Of a stretch of 64,000 bases of DNA, positions 35,601-47,193 are shown piece after piece. This stretch comes from Chlamydoabsidia padenii. Its lineage: Eukaryota; Mucoromycota; Mucoromycetes; Mucorales; Cunninghamellaceae. The notes under the pieces are model-generated. The model was not told where the DNA came from. It ran no database searches and saw only the letters and a list, made by a program, of their open reading frames with translations. Position 1 is the stretch's first letter; every line of letters begins with the position of its first letter. Location of the stretch: assembly GCA_025330725.1 (NCBI GenBank), contig JAIWND010000033.1, forward strand, positions 1 to 64,000. Direction: 5' to 3'. A program made the translations under genes and the position numbers.

Positions 35601-36228
35601 ACATACTAGTCAAAGAGAAGAAGAAGAGTTAGTAAGGTATCAATTAAAAGTAGTGCAAAAGTTTTGTGGTTGTTTTTACTTCACGGTCCGAATTCAACCA
35701 TTGAATGGCTGCGATGGGTTGTCGTAGATCCACTTCGTAGGTTAAAGACCAGTTTTCCACAGAGTTCTAAATAAAAAAAAGGGGGGGGGAGTCAAGACGT
35801 GTTACCAACAACAAAGTAGACCTACTTACCTCCAAGTTCCATAGTGCCATTTTACCACTTTCGTCTGCTGATACAAGCGTGGTACCTTTTTGATTCCATT
35901 GGAGGTGAGTGATAACATGTTGTTTATGATAGTCTTCAATTTGTCGAATGGGTGTTTTTTTAATGGTGTGAGGTACTGATGATACATTTTTGCTGTTATT
36001 AGTATTGTTGAAAGTATAAATGTCACCGGATAAGGAATAAATACTGCAAGTTGTTGGTTGTGGTGGGGCGGCTACTACAATGCCTAAAGTTGAATTAGTG
36101 AGACAAAGTGGCGATCGACGTTGCATCATGTTGGAATACAAAAACGAAAGCGGATATCGTGCACTTTTCATGAGTGAACTCATCCTTCGTTTTTTAGTTG
36201 CATTAGGGTAATCCGTGCTTCGTTTCAT
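32634..36228 (-). CDS. MED16: Mediator complex subunit 16 (tail module)
   Basis: WD40-type Mediator tail subunit (Sin4 in yeast) that links activators to RNA polymerase II. Fifteen exons, from 36228-35830 to 32784-32634, sum to 2694 nt, 897 residues. Segments: basic start KRSTDYPNATKKRRMSS, WD repeats such as HVITHLQWNQKGTTLVSADE with SGKMALWNLE, PIAAIQWLNSDREYVASRNG and VVGITFSPCETHLIHMLSSG, then a helical C-terminal half ending KRRCVCGGLFF, where other MED16 proteins also carry Cys residues. The last intron (32822-32785) is only 38 bases and nearly all A/G on the sense strand, unusually short. The gene is divergent from the 36438 gene, with 209 bases between start codons. Confidence 0.82.
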
Positions 36229-36329
36229 CGTTCCAAGGTAAAAAAAGAAAGAAAGACAAGGAAGAGAAGGGAAAAAAAAAAAGAAAGGGAGTTGTGAGCA
36301 GCGCAAGTCGTCACGCTGTGGACGTGGTT

Positions 36330-36340
36330 TTTAAATCCCG
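36330..36340 (-). promoter_or_regulatory. CGGSATTTNAA motif in the MED16 divergent promoter
   Basis: CGGGATTTAAA on the minus strand, about 100 bases upstream of the MED16 start, same orientation. It directly abuts a plus-strand TATAAAAAG (36342-36350). Confidence 0.5.
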
Positions 36341-36341
36341 C

Positions 36342-36350
36342 TATAAAAAG
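36342..36350 (+). promoter_or_regulatory. TATA box of the 36438 gene
   Basis: TATAAAAAG, 96 bases upstream of the plus-strand ATG at 36438, in the shared divergent promoter. Confidence 0.45.
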
Positions 36351-36437
36351 GGTGTAAAAAGAATGAACCTCTTTCCTCTTTTTGCCTTTTTTTTTTTTCC
36401 CTTACCTCGAATACCCTTTTTTTTTTTTTTTTTACCC

Positions 36438-37268
36438 ATGACTTTTGTAAACGAACCCAAGAATACCAAACCATACCGAGATTCGACAGATGAAGAAGAC
36501 TCACCTAGTGAACAAGACGACGATAGTGGTGACAATTATGGTTCCAGTGTGAAATCGAAGCGCCGAACAAGTACATCACGAAGGACGAAAAAGTAAATCA
36601 CCCTTCCAGACCTCCCTTTGACTCACTCTTAATGAACCATGATACTAACATTGTCTATTCATCATAATCTAGAAATCACAAACCCGTACCTGTCCTTCCT
36701 GGTGGCAAGACTCGTGCAGAGAAATATAGCAAGAAAGATGGTTTTATTGTTGACGATGAAAGTGACGACGACACAGGTATGGTGTGGGAAAAAAAAAAAG
36801 ATCGATGATATACTAACTTTTTGTTTGAACAAGGTGGAGAATCCGATGATAGCTTACCAAGGAAAAGAACTCGGCGGACAAGATCATCATCATCATCAGC
36901 AGCAGCAAAGAAATCAAAACGCCGCCATGGTGACGAGGATGACGACGATGATTTCTCAGGTATAGTATCATCAAACCGCAGGCATTAAAAACTAAAACAT
37001 CATTGGCATATCAATCTAACATGTCTTTCTTTTTCTCCTTCTTCTAGCAGATGACGCTCAAGAATTAGATACATCGGTGATCATCCATACAGGTCGACGT
37101 ACAAGAGGCAAACAGGTGGACTATAGTCAATTTAACGGTCAAGGGAATGATGAAGATGACGACGATATAGCGCTCGACAAGGAAGAGGATGACGATGACG
37201 ATGGTAACAGTAGTAGTAGTAGTAGTAGTAGCAGTAATAGTAGTAGTCATAATAATACATTTTATTAG
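36438..37268 (+). CDS. Small disordered acidic/basic protein, probably nuclear
   Basis: Not recognised. Four exons (36438-36592, 36673-36776, 36834-36959, 37048-37268) sum to 606 nt, 201 residues. Composition alternates acidic runs (DEEDSPSEQDDDSGD, DDESDDD, DEDDDDDFS) with basic patches (KSKRRTSTSRRTKK, RKRTRRTRSSS). Two short ordered-looking pieces are EKYSKKDGFIVDDE and HTGRRTRGKQVDYSQFN. It ends in a Ser repeat from AGT/AGC codons (about 37208-37250). This looks like a chromatin or histone-binding adaptor; inference only. The last intron ends in a NAGNAG acceptor (TAGCAG at 37045-37050), so a 200-residue form lacking one Ala is also possible. Confidence 0.7.
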
Positions 37269-38390
37269 GATCATATTACTTTTTTTAGTTAACCATTATA
37301 ATAAACAAATCATTATATACAATGTTGAATACGATTGGGGATGACTAATGGTGGGGGGGGTGTATTTTCATTTTCATTCTTATTATTTGTGTATTAAAAA
37401 AAAAAAAAAGGCAGGAGGAAGCAGAGTAGTCTGAATCGAGTTACTGACAATGTCAGCCTTATGTATTGCACTGCATAGTACTAAAACCCGCAAGCATTTC
37501 AATAATAAGTCAAAGGACAAATCCTAAGACTACCTTTTTTCATCTTTCCGGAAAAAGAAAAAAAAAAGTAATCCATCATCGAACGAGCCTAAAACCCACC
37601 ATATATGTTTCTGGTTACTTACACCTGTTCATTCACAGGTTACTCGGTAAGAGCATACTGGCTTTCCTCAGACCTTCCCACGGGTATAAAGTAAAAGAAG
37701 AACAAGAAAGACAAGCGTCTTCCTTACCCTTCTTTTCGTGTGTTTGCCCGTTCACATAAGCTTGCTACCTCCTACACAGAAAACCAGAAGAGAAAAAAAA
37801 TGGATCGGCTCTTTTTATAATGATAAAAAAATTTTTTTGCTCATCAGTCACATTGTCCCATATTTGAAACTCCCGCTTCGTGTGTACCCTGTTGGACCCA
37901 ATATCGTTTTTCCCTTAACTCTAGGGAGGTTCCTCTTCTTTCCTCTTTCAATGATGACCATCTACATGCCATGGATGTGGTGGTCTTGTATTGAACAGAG
38001 TAGATACATTGTTAGTCGAAGAAAAGGAAAAGAGAAGACAATCGGGGTTCCAATATGTCGGGATTCAAATTTGCATGAATTATCTTTACATGTGAGTGGC
38101 TCATCACTTTTTATGATGAACGATAACTTTATTCTTTGAAGGATTTCCATCATACAGAGGTGATGGCAGCACAATCCCTCTACATGATCCCGGAAATTTG
38201 GAATCCAGTAATATAATTAAAAGGTAAATGCATCAAGACATTTGATGATTACAGAGATATATAAGATGGTTTATTGTATAAAAGAATGAAGTAAAAAAGA
38301 GGGGAAGGACAAATGAGGAATTCTAATAAACTATACTGTACAAAAACAAACAAACAAAGAGATAACAACTATTTAACTAATACTATTTAT
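37269..38390. other. Intergenic region with no supported gene
   Basis: Short open frames at 37466-37759 and 37738-38139 have no recognisable content or splice support. A C-to-T-rich stretch at 37780-37960 and a near-motif CGGGATTCAAA at 38059-38069 are the only features. Mitochondrial uS2 ends convergently at 38391. Confidence 0.5.
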
Positions 38391-39425
38391 CTAACGACGG
38401 TTATGATATTGTTGATTTCTTGAGAATTTGGCTTCCTTTTCCTTTTGGTCGAGTAGTTGTTTACGACGGAAAGCACCATCCTTGGCCGCCCCAGAGATAA
38501 CCTTGGCAATCAATTCCACACCCCGGATTGAGTCATCATTAGCAGGGATAGGGTAAGTCACCAAACGAGGATCGTAATCGGTATCAGTAATGGCCACGAC
38601 AGGAATCTTGTTGAGTTGAGCTTCCGAGATGGCGATCTTGTTTTCCAAAGGATTCAAAAGGATGATGAGATCAGGTTTATAAGTCTTGGGAGGACGTCCG
38701 GGATGTTCAGGGTCAGGTGATGCATGTCGGCCGAGTACTTGGTGAGCATTGGTCAAGGTGCCGGGAATCCATTTGCTAGAGACATGATACCCTTCACATT
38801 GGCGTGCGGCATCGATCGTCAAGTCTTGGAAACCAGGCCGAGTGCCCACAAACAAGATGGAACCCCCACGCAAGGTGATTTCCCGAGCCACGTTGCAAGC
38901 CCGTCGAAGATACACCAATGTATGTTCCAGATTGATAATGCTGATGCCTTCACGAGTACCAAAGATGAAGGGAAGAGTGGCGGGTTCCCATAAACTGGTT
39001 GAATGACCCAAGTGGAGTCCAGCAGCTAACAGTTTGTTGATGCTGAGATTGTAAGGTGTGATGGGTTCCGTGGTGATCGTTCGACGAAGGGATGTCTTTT
39101 TCAAGCTTTCGACAGGAGGCACTATAAGTCAAGGCATGACATTTGTTAAGTCATCGTATTGGGTCGACTTTGTTCTTTTTTTTTTTTTTTTTGTTCAAGT
39201 AAAGTCTTACCAAGAGATTCCACAGTGGTAGTCGTTTCACTCGATTCGGTGTTCAATACTGGTCGTGTTGTTGTAATGGATCGTGAATACACTTTTGACA
39301 TTTAAAAGACAAGATTAGTGGATTTCATTGTTTAAATGATAGATTCAAAACCTACGAGAAGGCAGACTGTTGAATTGTCGGCGAGAGACACCAACAAAGG
39401 TTTGACAAAATGGTCGAGCAGCCAT
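38391..39425 (-). CDS. MRP4: Mitochondrial small-subunit ribosomal protein uS2m
   Basis: Mitoribosomal homolog of bacterial S2. Three exons (39425-39356, 39291-39211, 39121-38391) sum to 882 nt, 293 residues. The N-terminus MAARPFCQTFVGVSRRQFNS is a mitochondrial targeting sequence, followed by a Thr-rich linker. The S2 domain includes LLAAGLHLGHSTSLWEPATL, FIFGTREGISIINLEHTLVY, ITLRGGSILFVGTRPGFQDL, VSSKWIPGTLTN and PVVAITDTDYDPRLVTYPIP, with NDDSIRGVELIAKVI near the end. The C-terminus is short and basic. Divergent from the eL15 gene. Confidence 0.95.
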
Positions 39426-39563
39426 GGTGAGTAATGGAATACAATAAAAAGAAAGGGACCCTTTTTTTTTTTCTTTTTACTTTTATGAAAAAAAATATCG
39501 GGCGTGACTTGGCGTTCAAGTAGGGGTGGGCGGCTGGTAGGAGAGCTCACTCGCTGGATGGAG

Positions 39564-39574
39564 CGGGATTTGAA
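39564..39574 (+). promoter_or_regulatory. CGGSATTTNAA motif in the RPL15/MRP4 divergent promoter
   Basis: CGGGATTTGAA, plus orientation, about 30 bases upstream of the AACCCTAA element. Confidence 0.5.
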
Positions 39575-39594
39575 AGATATAATTCAAATCGGCC

Positions 39595-39602
39595 AACCCT
39601 AA
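39595..39602 (+). promoter_or_regulatory. AACCCTAA ribosomal-protein promoter element
   Basis: AACCCTAA matches the Tbf1/telomere-like motif found in ribosomal-protein promoters of many fungi. It lies upstream of a pyrimidine-rich likely transcription start for eL15. Confidence 0.5.
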
Positions 39603-39717
39603 TTTCCATTTTCGTTCTCTTTCGCTAGACACATATCCTTGCAGGTAACGTGGAACTAACTATACAAAGAAACGATAGAAGTAGATCAAAAAAAAAAAAG
39701 GCAGGGGAAACAACAAC

Positions 39718-39810
39718 ATGGATGATTGGATGGATGAATCAACGAATGGATGGATGGATGAAGGGGATCAAGATATGATTTGGTGCCAACATGATGGTAA
39801 TGACTAATTA

Positions 39811-39841
<31 letters not shown>

Positions 39842-39855
39842 GGTCAATAGGTTAA
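39718..39855 (+). other. Upstream ORF in the eL15 leader, completed by splicing
   Basis: ATG at 39718 opens 26 codons (MDDWMDESTNGWMDEGDQDM...) to the donor at 39796. The leader intron is 39797-39850. After splicing the frame reads GGT TAA, ending at 39855, three bases before the eL15 ATG at 39859. The unspliced form also stops soon after the donor. Whether it is in the mRNA depends on the start site; a GTAACG at 39644 could splice it out. Confidence 0.45.
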
Positions 39856-39858
39856 AAC

Positions 39859-40560
39859 ATGGGTGCCTACAAATATCTTGAAGAATTGCAAAAGAAGAAG
39901 CAATCTGATGTCCTTCGTTTCTTGCTCCGTGTTCGTTGTTGGGAATACAGGTAAAGTAATCTATAGCTCATTGTACCTATTTAGGGGATTGACTTTACTA
40001 AACTTTTTTTTTTTTGATGGCCCTGAAAACGATCTAGACAATTGAACGTGATCCACCGTGCCTCTCGTCCTTCTCGCCCTGACAAGGCTCGTCGTTTGGG
40101 ATACAAGGCCAAGCAAGGATTCGTTATCTACCGTGTCCGTGTCCGTCGTGGTGGCCGTAAGCGACCTGTCCACAAGGGTGCTACCTTTGGCAAGCCCGTC
40201 AACGAAGGTGTGAACCAACTCAAGTACCAACGCTCTCTCCAATCCACTGCCGAAGAACGTGTGGGTCGCAAGTGTGCCAACCTCCGTGTCCTCAACTCTT
40301 ACTGGATCAACCAAGATGCTACCTACAAGTACTTTGAAGTCATCCTCGTCGATCCCTCTCATAAGGCTATCCGTCGTGATCCCCGTATCAACTGGATCGT
40401 CAATGCCGTTCACAAGCGCCGTGAAGCCCGTGGTCTTACTGCCATTGGTAAGAAGTCTCGTGGTAAGGGCAAGGGTCATCTCTTCACCAAGACCCGTGGA
40501 TCTGGTCGTCATGCCAGCTGGAAGCGTCGCAACACTCTCTCTCTCCGTCGTTACCGTTAA
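39859..40560 (+). CDS. RPL15: 60S ribosomal protein eL15
   Basis: Structural protein of the large ribosomal subunit. Two coding exons (39859-39950 and 40038-40560) give 615 nt, exactly 204 residues, the universal length. It starts [20 protein letters not shown] and contains [40 protein letters not shown] and [20 protein letters not shown], and ends [11 protein letters not shown]. Codons are strongly biased (CGT, AAG, CTC), as expected for high expression. A leader intron precedes the start codon. Confidence 0.98.
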
Positions 40561-40878
40561 ATCACTCGTTGAAAAAGGCCGGTCTTGGCTGGATTCGTCG
40601 ATTAGTAATAGTATGTTTTTTATTAAATCAATTTATCCTTGCTGAAATAAAACAATGTGCTTTTGTCTCTTTAACTTTGGAGGGCTGGGTTTGGTTTATA
40701 TTGGGGGAGTTACATCTACAATATCGTGTATGATCAAATGTGGGTGGGGAATACATGGTACAGAGAGTAGTGTATAAAAAAAAATGATGTTGTTTTATTA
40801 TAAAGGATATATATATATATATAATGTATAAACCAACTAAATAACTAGATACTATGCAAAAATAAATAAAAAAGAAGA

Positions 40879-41871
40879 TCATGATCCACAGCCTTCATCC
40901 ATTTCTTGTTCTTCTTGTTTAGTAAGTCTTGAGAGTGCTGCTTGGGCCGCATGTTCGCGTCGTAATGTTGAAGATGGGACACCTTCACCACCACCCAAAG
41001 TTCCACCACCTAAACGATAAGATCCAGTTTCGTATGTCGTTGTTCCACCTTGATCTACTTGATCATCCGGTTGATAATAAGCCCCACTACTACTAATTTG
41101 ATGGCCACCATGTGCAGTCCAATCCAGAGCCACGACATCTTTATTCAGTTGTCGATTCAATTTATGAAAGTTTTCATCATGATCCCCCCACACCTACATA
41201 TATAGAACGCATTAATAAACATAATCAACATTTTGCAATCCACTTACGTTATGTGTCAATTCATGAAGCAAGACCTTCCGTATAGAGTCATAGTGTCGAA
41301 ATCCAGTGAGGTCGTCCGTTCGTAGACGAATCGCAATTAATTGTCCAGCATTCCGATTATAGCCAAGGATAGAGGCTTCAGCAGGTGATAGTTCAATCAG
41401 TTCGTTGACAGACCACTGTCGAGCCGCCATGATGGCTCGAATGCCCCGATCGTCACGCAAACGTTCAAGCAATTGTCGAGCCTTGTCTTGTTGTTGGAAT
41501 TCAGCAAGCACAGAAATGTGGTGGAAGGTGTATTTAACGTCTCGGACTGATCGAGGTTGCTGGTAGGGTCGATGGATCGATTGTCGTTGTTGTCGTAGAT
41601 TGGCGATTTTTTTGTCTTGATTTTGAATGGCTTGTACTTGGCTAGCTGGTGTCCCCATCAAGATCAACTTTGCTTTGGTTGGAATGATGGCTAGTGTTTG
41701 TTCGTCATCCTGGAGTAATTTGCCTTTATACATGAGCTTTTGAAAGTCGTTGGTAATGTTGGTTTCGTCGGCTAATTTGGATTTGACTTGACCCACTGTT
41801 GAGGATGTCGGCCAGGCTGTGAAAGGAATGGGTGTCCCCTTGAAGTTTACTGTAAAGTCAATAGTTGTCAT
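40879..41871 (-). CDS. Ubiquitin-like plus WLM-domain metalloprotease
   Basis: Relative of the Wss1/SPRTN-type DNA-protein crosslink proteases. Two exons (41871-41248 and 41193-40879) sum to 939 nt, 312 residues. Residues about 3-75 form a ubiquitin-like domain (TIDFTVNFKGTPIPF ... LMYKGKLLQDDEQTL). The WLM domain follows with the zinc site HELTHNVWGDHDENFH; the HExxH motif is split by the intron after N. The C-terminus is Gly/Thr-rich and ends KQEEQEMDEGCGS. Domain order matches the ubiquitin/WLM proteins of fission yeast and plants rather than Wss1, which lacks the UBL. No clear SUMO-interacting motif seen. The start is the ATG nearest the UBL; a longer in-frame hydrophobic extension upstream looks like leader. 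Confidence 0.9.
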
Positions 41872-42579
41872 TATGTATGATATAATAAAGTAAAAAGAAA
41901 AAGAAGAAAGAAAAAGAAAAGAAAAAGGGAAAAAGGGAATAGAAGATACTAGAAAATCCAAAGTCCGCTGATTATTAATTCAGGGCTTGAATGATGATAA
42001 TTTTTAGCCCCCCATGGTACAATCTGTCATTATGCGTTGAAAGTTTCCTTTCAGTCTGGGAAGCCTTTTTTGATAAGTCAGTGGGTTTTGAAAATTATGG
42101 GGTAGGCAAGCAAGCCTGAGCCTCAATGGAAAGCTTCAAGTCTTCAAAGGGGTTGTATAATGCATGTTTTTATGATGAAGAGCGGCTCAAGGGCTAATTC
42201 AGGATCGATCATGATGGTTGGACCTTGGTGCCATGATGGAGAACGATGAACGTTTTTGACATATACAATCTATTGAGGAGTAGAGACTAATGCTTTTTTT
42301 CATAGGGAAGATAATGATTGAAAGGAGAAGTATTATAAGGGTTTCAATTGTGCAAGTGGATGTATACACACATATTCAAAAGCCAGCATTTTTGTCTTTT
42401 TGCATTGATCGGGATTTAAATTGATATGTATATTCCATCCCTGCCATTTTTCTTCAGTTAAAGACAGACAATGTAAAAGTCAAAAGTGAGACGCCTAAGC
42501 AACCTCAACGTTTATTTAAAATAGGTAGATGATAAAAAAAAATAGCTATACTAAAAATTAAAAATTAAAAAAAAACATA
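41872..42579. other. Spacer between WLM protease and alpha-mannosidase 3' end
   Basis: Purine-rich leader of the protease at 41880-41935 and no gene beyond. An exact motif CGGGATTTAAA at 42410-42420 (plus) lies about 540 bases from the nearest start codon, so its target is unclear. Confidence 0.5.
42410..42420 (+). promoter_or_regulatory. CGGSATTTNAA motif, no nearby start
   Basis: CGGGATTTAAA, between the 3' end of AMS1 and the WLM protease promoter. Confidence 0.3.
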
Positions 42580-45500
42580 TTATGCTATTTGCACCTTCAG
42601 AGTCATGATTTGGAATGGCGTTAAAGTAAGAAGGAAGCCACCATTGTCGTTCTTGGTTAAAGCGTGGTTTGTATCGTCTTCAAGAATGTTGGATACTTGA
42701 ATAGATTTAATTTCCAGAGAGCTAAAAGAAGATTTGATTAGAATCGGGTTATTACACGCTGTATAATTTGTTTCCTTTACCTTGTGAGATGCCCTGTAGA
42801 TTTTCCGCCATAGGCTTCATAAATCCGAAGAATCACGGTTTTCCCTTGTTCCTGATTCTTTTCCGCCAACTTTACAGTGTCGATAATGATTCGCCCCGGT
42901 GGATCAATAGCGAATAAAGATGGTAGGATGATTTCTGGTTTGACTAATTGACTTGTTTGACTAGGAGAGTAGATTGGTTAGTACGAGTTGATCTACTTTA
43001 GCAAAAAATATGAGTTGACTTACCGATAAGATAAGGGCACATTTAGTTCCAATGCTTTCTGGACAACATCTGAGGACTGGAAGTCACCTTTGTGAGGATA
43101 GATAGCATATTTAAATTTGTGTTGACCTATAAGATAAATGTAATCAGGTTAATCCTTCTTTTTGATGTTGATTGACAATGTGTGCTTACCCATATCAGCA
43201 TTTTCATCTGGACCCTTGGGTGATCGTAAAAGAGACAGGCGTTGCGAGTTTCCTTGGGTGGCATATCCGTACTTGCAATTGTTTAACAAAGCGATCCCAT
43301 AAGTAGCATCAGAGATATCCGCAAACTTGTGACCACAAACCTATGAGAAGAAAAAAAAAACATGTTGTAGTTAGTTAGTTTTGTTTGTTACTTTTTTTTT
43401 TTTTCTTTTGTTACTGACCTCGAATTTGGCGGAGTCATGCGTCGTGTTGTAATGATTCGGTCTTCGTACCACACCATATTGGATATCATAAGTAGCCTAA
43501 TTGTTTATAATCAGTATAAGGAGTAAACCGTTCTTTTTTTTTGGCCTATACTTACGAAATCAGTAATGATGTCCCAGTTGAATTCCGTTTTCTATTACAA
43601 GTTGACCAATAAAAAAGTGTTCAGTCATAGATAGGCCATGGATATAAAATATCTCTTACCAAGAATTGATGTTTTTCATGCCAATCCACAGTGGTGTCAA
43701 ATTCAATATAGGATCCAAGACAAGTAAGGCCAATACATTGTTCAATCCAACTGTCCTTCGATATCTTTTGTTTGAATGTCAATTCTGCACGCAATGGGCC
43801 AGTGGCGGTAATCTAAATATTCAATAAAAGAAGGAGTTGGGTTAGTAAACTTTATAGCCAATGGGTATGGAAGTGAGTCTATTTACCTTGAGAGATTCAT
43901 CAGCATCCAATGTTTTTTGCTTTTGAAGATGATAGATTTCCACTATTTTAGATATAGATGATCAAAAAGAATGACATTAGTACCATAAAAGCAATGAGTT
44001 CGATACAGGTATCCTAAACCTGCCCACCATTTTCAACTTACCATCCCAGGCATCCCAATAGGTTGGCTATACACAAAACATAACGTTAAAGTTAGAATGT
44101 GGAACCTTTTTTTTATTCAAAACAACCTACCACATCTTCATAGAGTTGTAAGACATTGCCTTTAGCATCCGGAAGAACCAGATTTCCCCTAATGTATCAA
44201 TCATGATACAACAATCATGATACAAACATTTAAAAATTGTCAAAGTTAATATATACCATTTTCACTCTCAACAAATGATTTGGTTTTTTACCTGTCCGAG
44301 TTTTTATCATAGAGTTCGCAAAGCTGGCCAAGTGAGTTGAAGATGGCTTTCACTTTAGGATTTTCCAGCACAATTTTTCCAGAGTCCAGTTTATAAGCTA
44401 GTAAAAGACAAAATGAAAAGATGTTATACAGGATTGTTGGAGGGATTATGTGTCTTTTTTTTTTTTTTTACCTTGTGCTCCATCTTTCGCTTCCACAAAT
44501 GGAATACTTTTGGAGGTGATAACAGATACGGCAAGTCCTGGTACAGAGTTGACTATAAATATTGACAAAAAAAAAAAAAAAGAAAGATGATTAGTGATCA
44601 ATGTTTTGGCGTCTTTGTGTGATCCAAGCTGTTTTGATTTACCAACGATGAATTCATGATAGTCTTTTCTTTGCTGATCCAACCAATGAGTGTTTTTCTG
44701 GGGAACGGCTGCAATATCTGATCGTGGCCATGGAAGGGTGTTGAATACGGCAATACCTATAGTGATGATGTATAATGAGACGTTAGTCGTGTATGGTCAA
44801 TGAGAGGTAAGAGTTTTACCTTCATTTGATTGATTGTCTTCATGATTTTCATCACCAAAGATTAGGAAGCTTTGAGCCTTTCGACGGAGCGTGAGTGATT
44901 CATAAATGACATCCCGGTGATACTGTATTAGCAACCAAAAAATAATAGATTAGTATAACGTTGTCATCTTCCCCCTGTTATGCATACAATACGCCCTATT
45001 TAATATATCCCCTTTTCCTTACCTTGTGTACATCCACATAAGCTAGCCCAATACCAGATCCAGGTAAGCAATCATGAAATTGGTTTAAGCAGATAAGTTT
45101 CCAGAGTCGTTCAATATCCTTGGCTGGGTAGATGTAGTTTGTATCACTTTTGCTGTGTTTCACCAATCGAGCCGCTGTTGATAGGAATTCCACATCCCGG
45201 ATCAAGACTTCACTTTGTCGATTGCCCCGTTTTACCAATGCTTGAGTAGTGTAGGTACCGCGATGATATTCCAGATATAATTCACCTTTGTAAGACTGTA
45301 GTTTTTGACTGTTGGCTTCCACACTTTTAAAAAAATCAATCACCTGACCAGGTTTGCAAGAAGGAAGTCCGTCCTAAGGGTAAATTTTTAAAATAAAGTT
45401 ATCAAGCCATGTACTATCCATGTTAAAAGTTCATGTTTTCCAACTTACAACATTCTTCATTCGATTCAGGCGTTCCAAATGTTCCGGAGTAGGACCACCA

Positions 45501-47153
45501 CCACCATCACCGTGACTAGATCAATAAAAGAGGAGTGAGTTATCCAGAGGGTTTACCGACAAGACGTATTTCACATACCCGAAAACAAGCAAACTTTCGT
45601 TAGAGTATTCAATGTCACGATGATTTTTCATACTAGAGTGAGAATATACAAATATGAGTTGGTTCCATTTCCACGCTTGTTTTTAACATATCGAGTATTC
45701 TTACCATTTGTGAAGCTCGGTCGGAGTTACTTCTGCATTATACCTATCAAAAGCAAGCCATACGTTAGCTGAGTCTGTCCACCCCGTTTCTTCTTTGTTT
45801 TCTTCTTTCTTTCTTACGTATCAGCAGGTGTAAGATGGGCTAAAACACGCGAATTGTCTATACCAGTCCACCAGAATGTTGTGAGAGGGAATTTGTTGAT
45901 GTTGTTCCATGATAATTTTTGAGTAAAGAAGTAATCACATCCAGATTGTTTGAGAACTTGCGGTAACTATATAGAGAATATAATTGAGACATGAGTAAAA
46001 CAAAATTTTTTCTTTTTTTTTTTTTTTTCTTTTTTTTTTTTTTTTTGTGCTGATCAAGTTCTTTTGGCTGTAAATCTTACCTGACCAGAGTATCCAAAAG
46101 AATCCGGTAACCAGAATACGTTTGTTCGTTTGCCAAAATGTTCTTCAAAGTATTTTTGACCCAAAAGCATTTGTCGGCACAAGGATTCACCAGATGGCAT
46201 GTTTGTATCTACACAATATATAATATTAGTGAGTGCTCAATTGGCATTTAATAGTTATAATTCTTGTATTGTATTACCATGCTCCACCCAACTCTATCAA
46301 GTATAAAAGCAGAGAGAAAGATTAGTGATTAATGTACAAACTAATACATACACCATTGTTCAAGCCAACTTACCCCGCCAATGATTTCCCATCTGCCAGC
46401 CTTTTCTTGTTTTTTGATACCGTCGAACACAGCAGGGTAGAATTCTTGAAGCCATGCGTATTGTTGGACCTATCATATATGCATTTATATGAATAAAATG
46501 TAATGAGTATATGTAACTTAAGTCTGTTTTCTTGTACCTTACCTGTGAGGCTGTGAATACATAGCCAGGATAGCGTTGTATCAAATCCAGTTGACTTGAC
46601 CAAGAGCGAGCTACTTTTCGTTTTGTTTCCTCGTATGGCCATAACCAAGCCGTATCGATATGACAATGACCAATTGCTGTGATTTGATGCTGACCTTCAC
46701 CATTGGGTGCTGAGAGATACGACTTGGTCAAGTCCAAGCATTTTTGAATAGAGGTCGAGTCGTCGATAGAGAATTGATTGATGACTTCATTCAAGGTCCA
46801 CAGAGCCTGCCTAGAGCGAGATGATTCTTGTATCGTATCATAAGCAATACCCTTTAAAACACTAGAATTTATATATTAGTATCCATTTTGATCCTATTCC
46901 CTGCTTTTTTTTTTTTGTACAATATACTTACATCATATCATAATACAAACGTTGTAGTAAAGTATCAGGCACCACCAAGTCTGCAGCCTTGATACTGAAA
47001 TACCGGTTAGGATCAGGCACCATGGCATCGTTATCGCTAACACCAAACATACCATTACATGCTGCTTCAATGTAAAATGAAAATGATTGTCCTTTTTTTG
47101 CTGCTTGCGTCAAAACATATTCATGTCGACTTTGATCAGCTACATTACAATAC

Positions 47154-47193
<40 letters not shown>

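Noticed and set aside
37466..38139. Two open frames in the spacer left of uS2m
   Set aside because: No start context, splice partners or recognisable residues; composition is that of AT-rich spacer.
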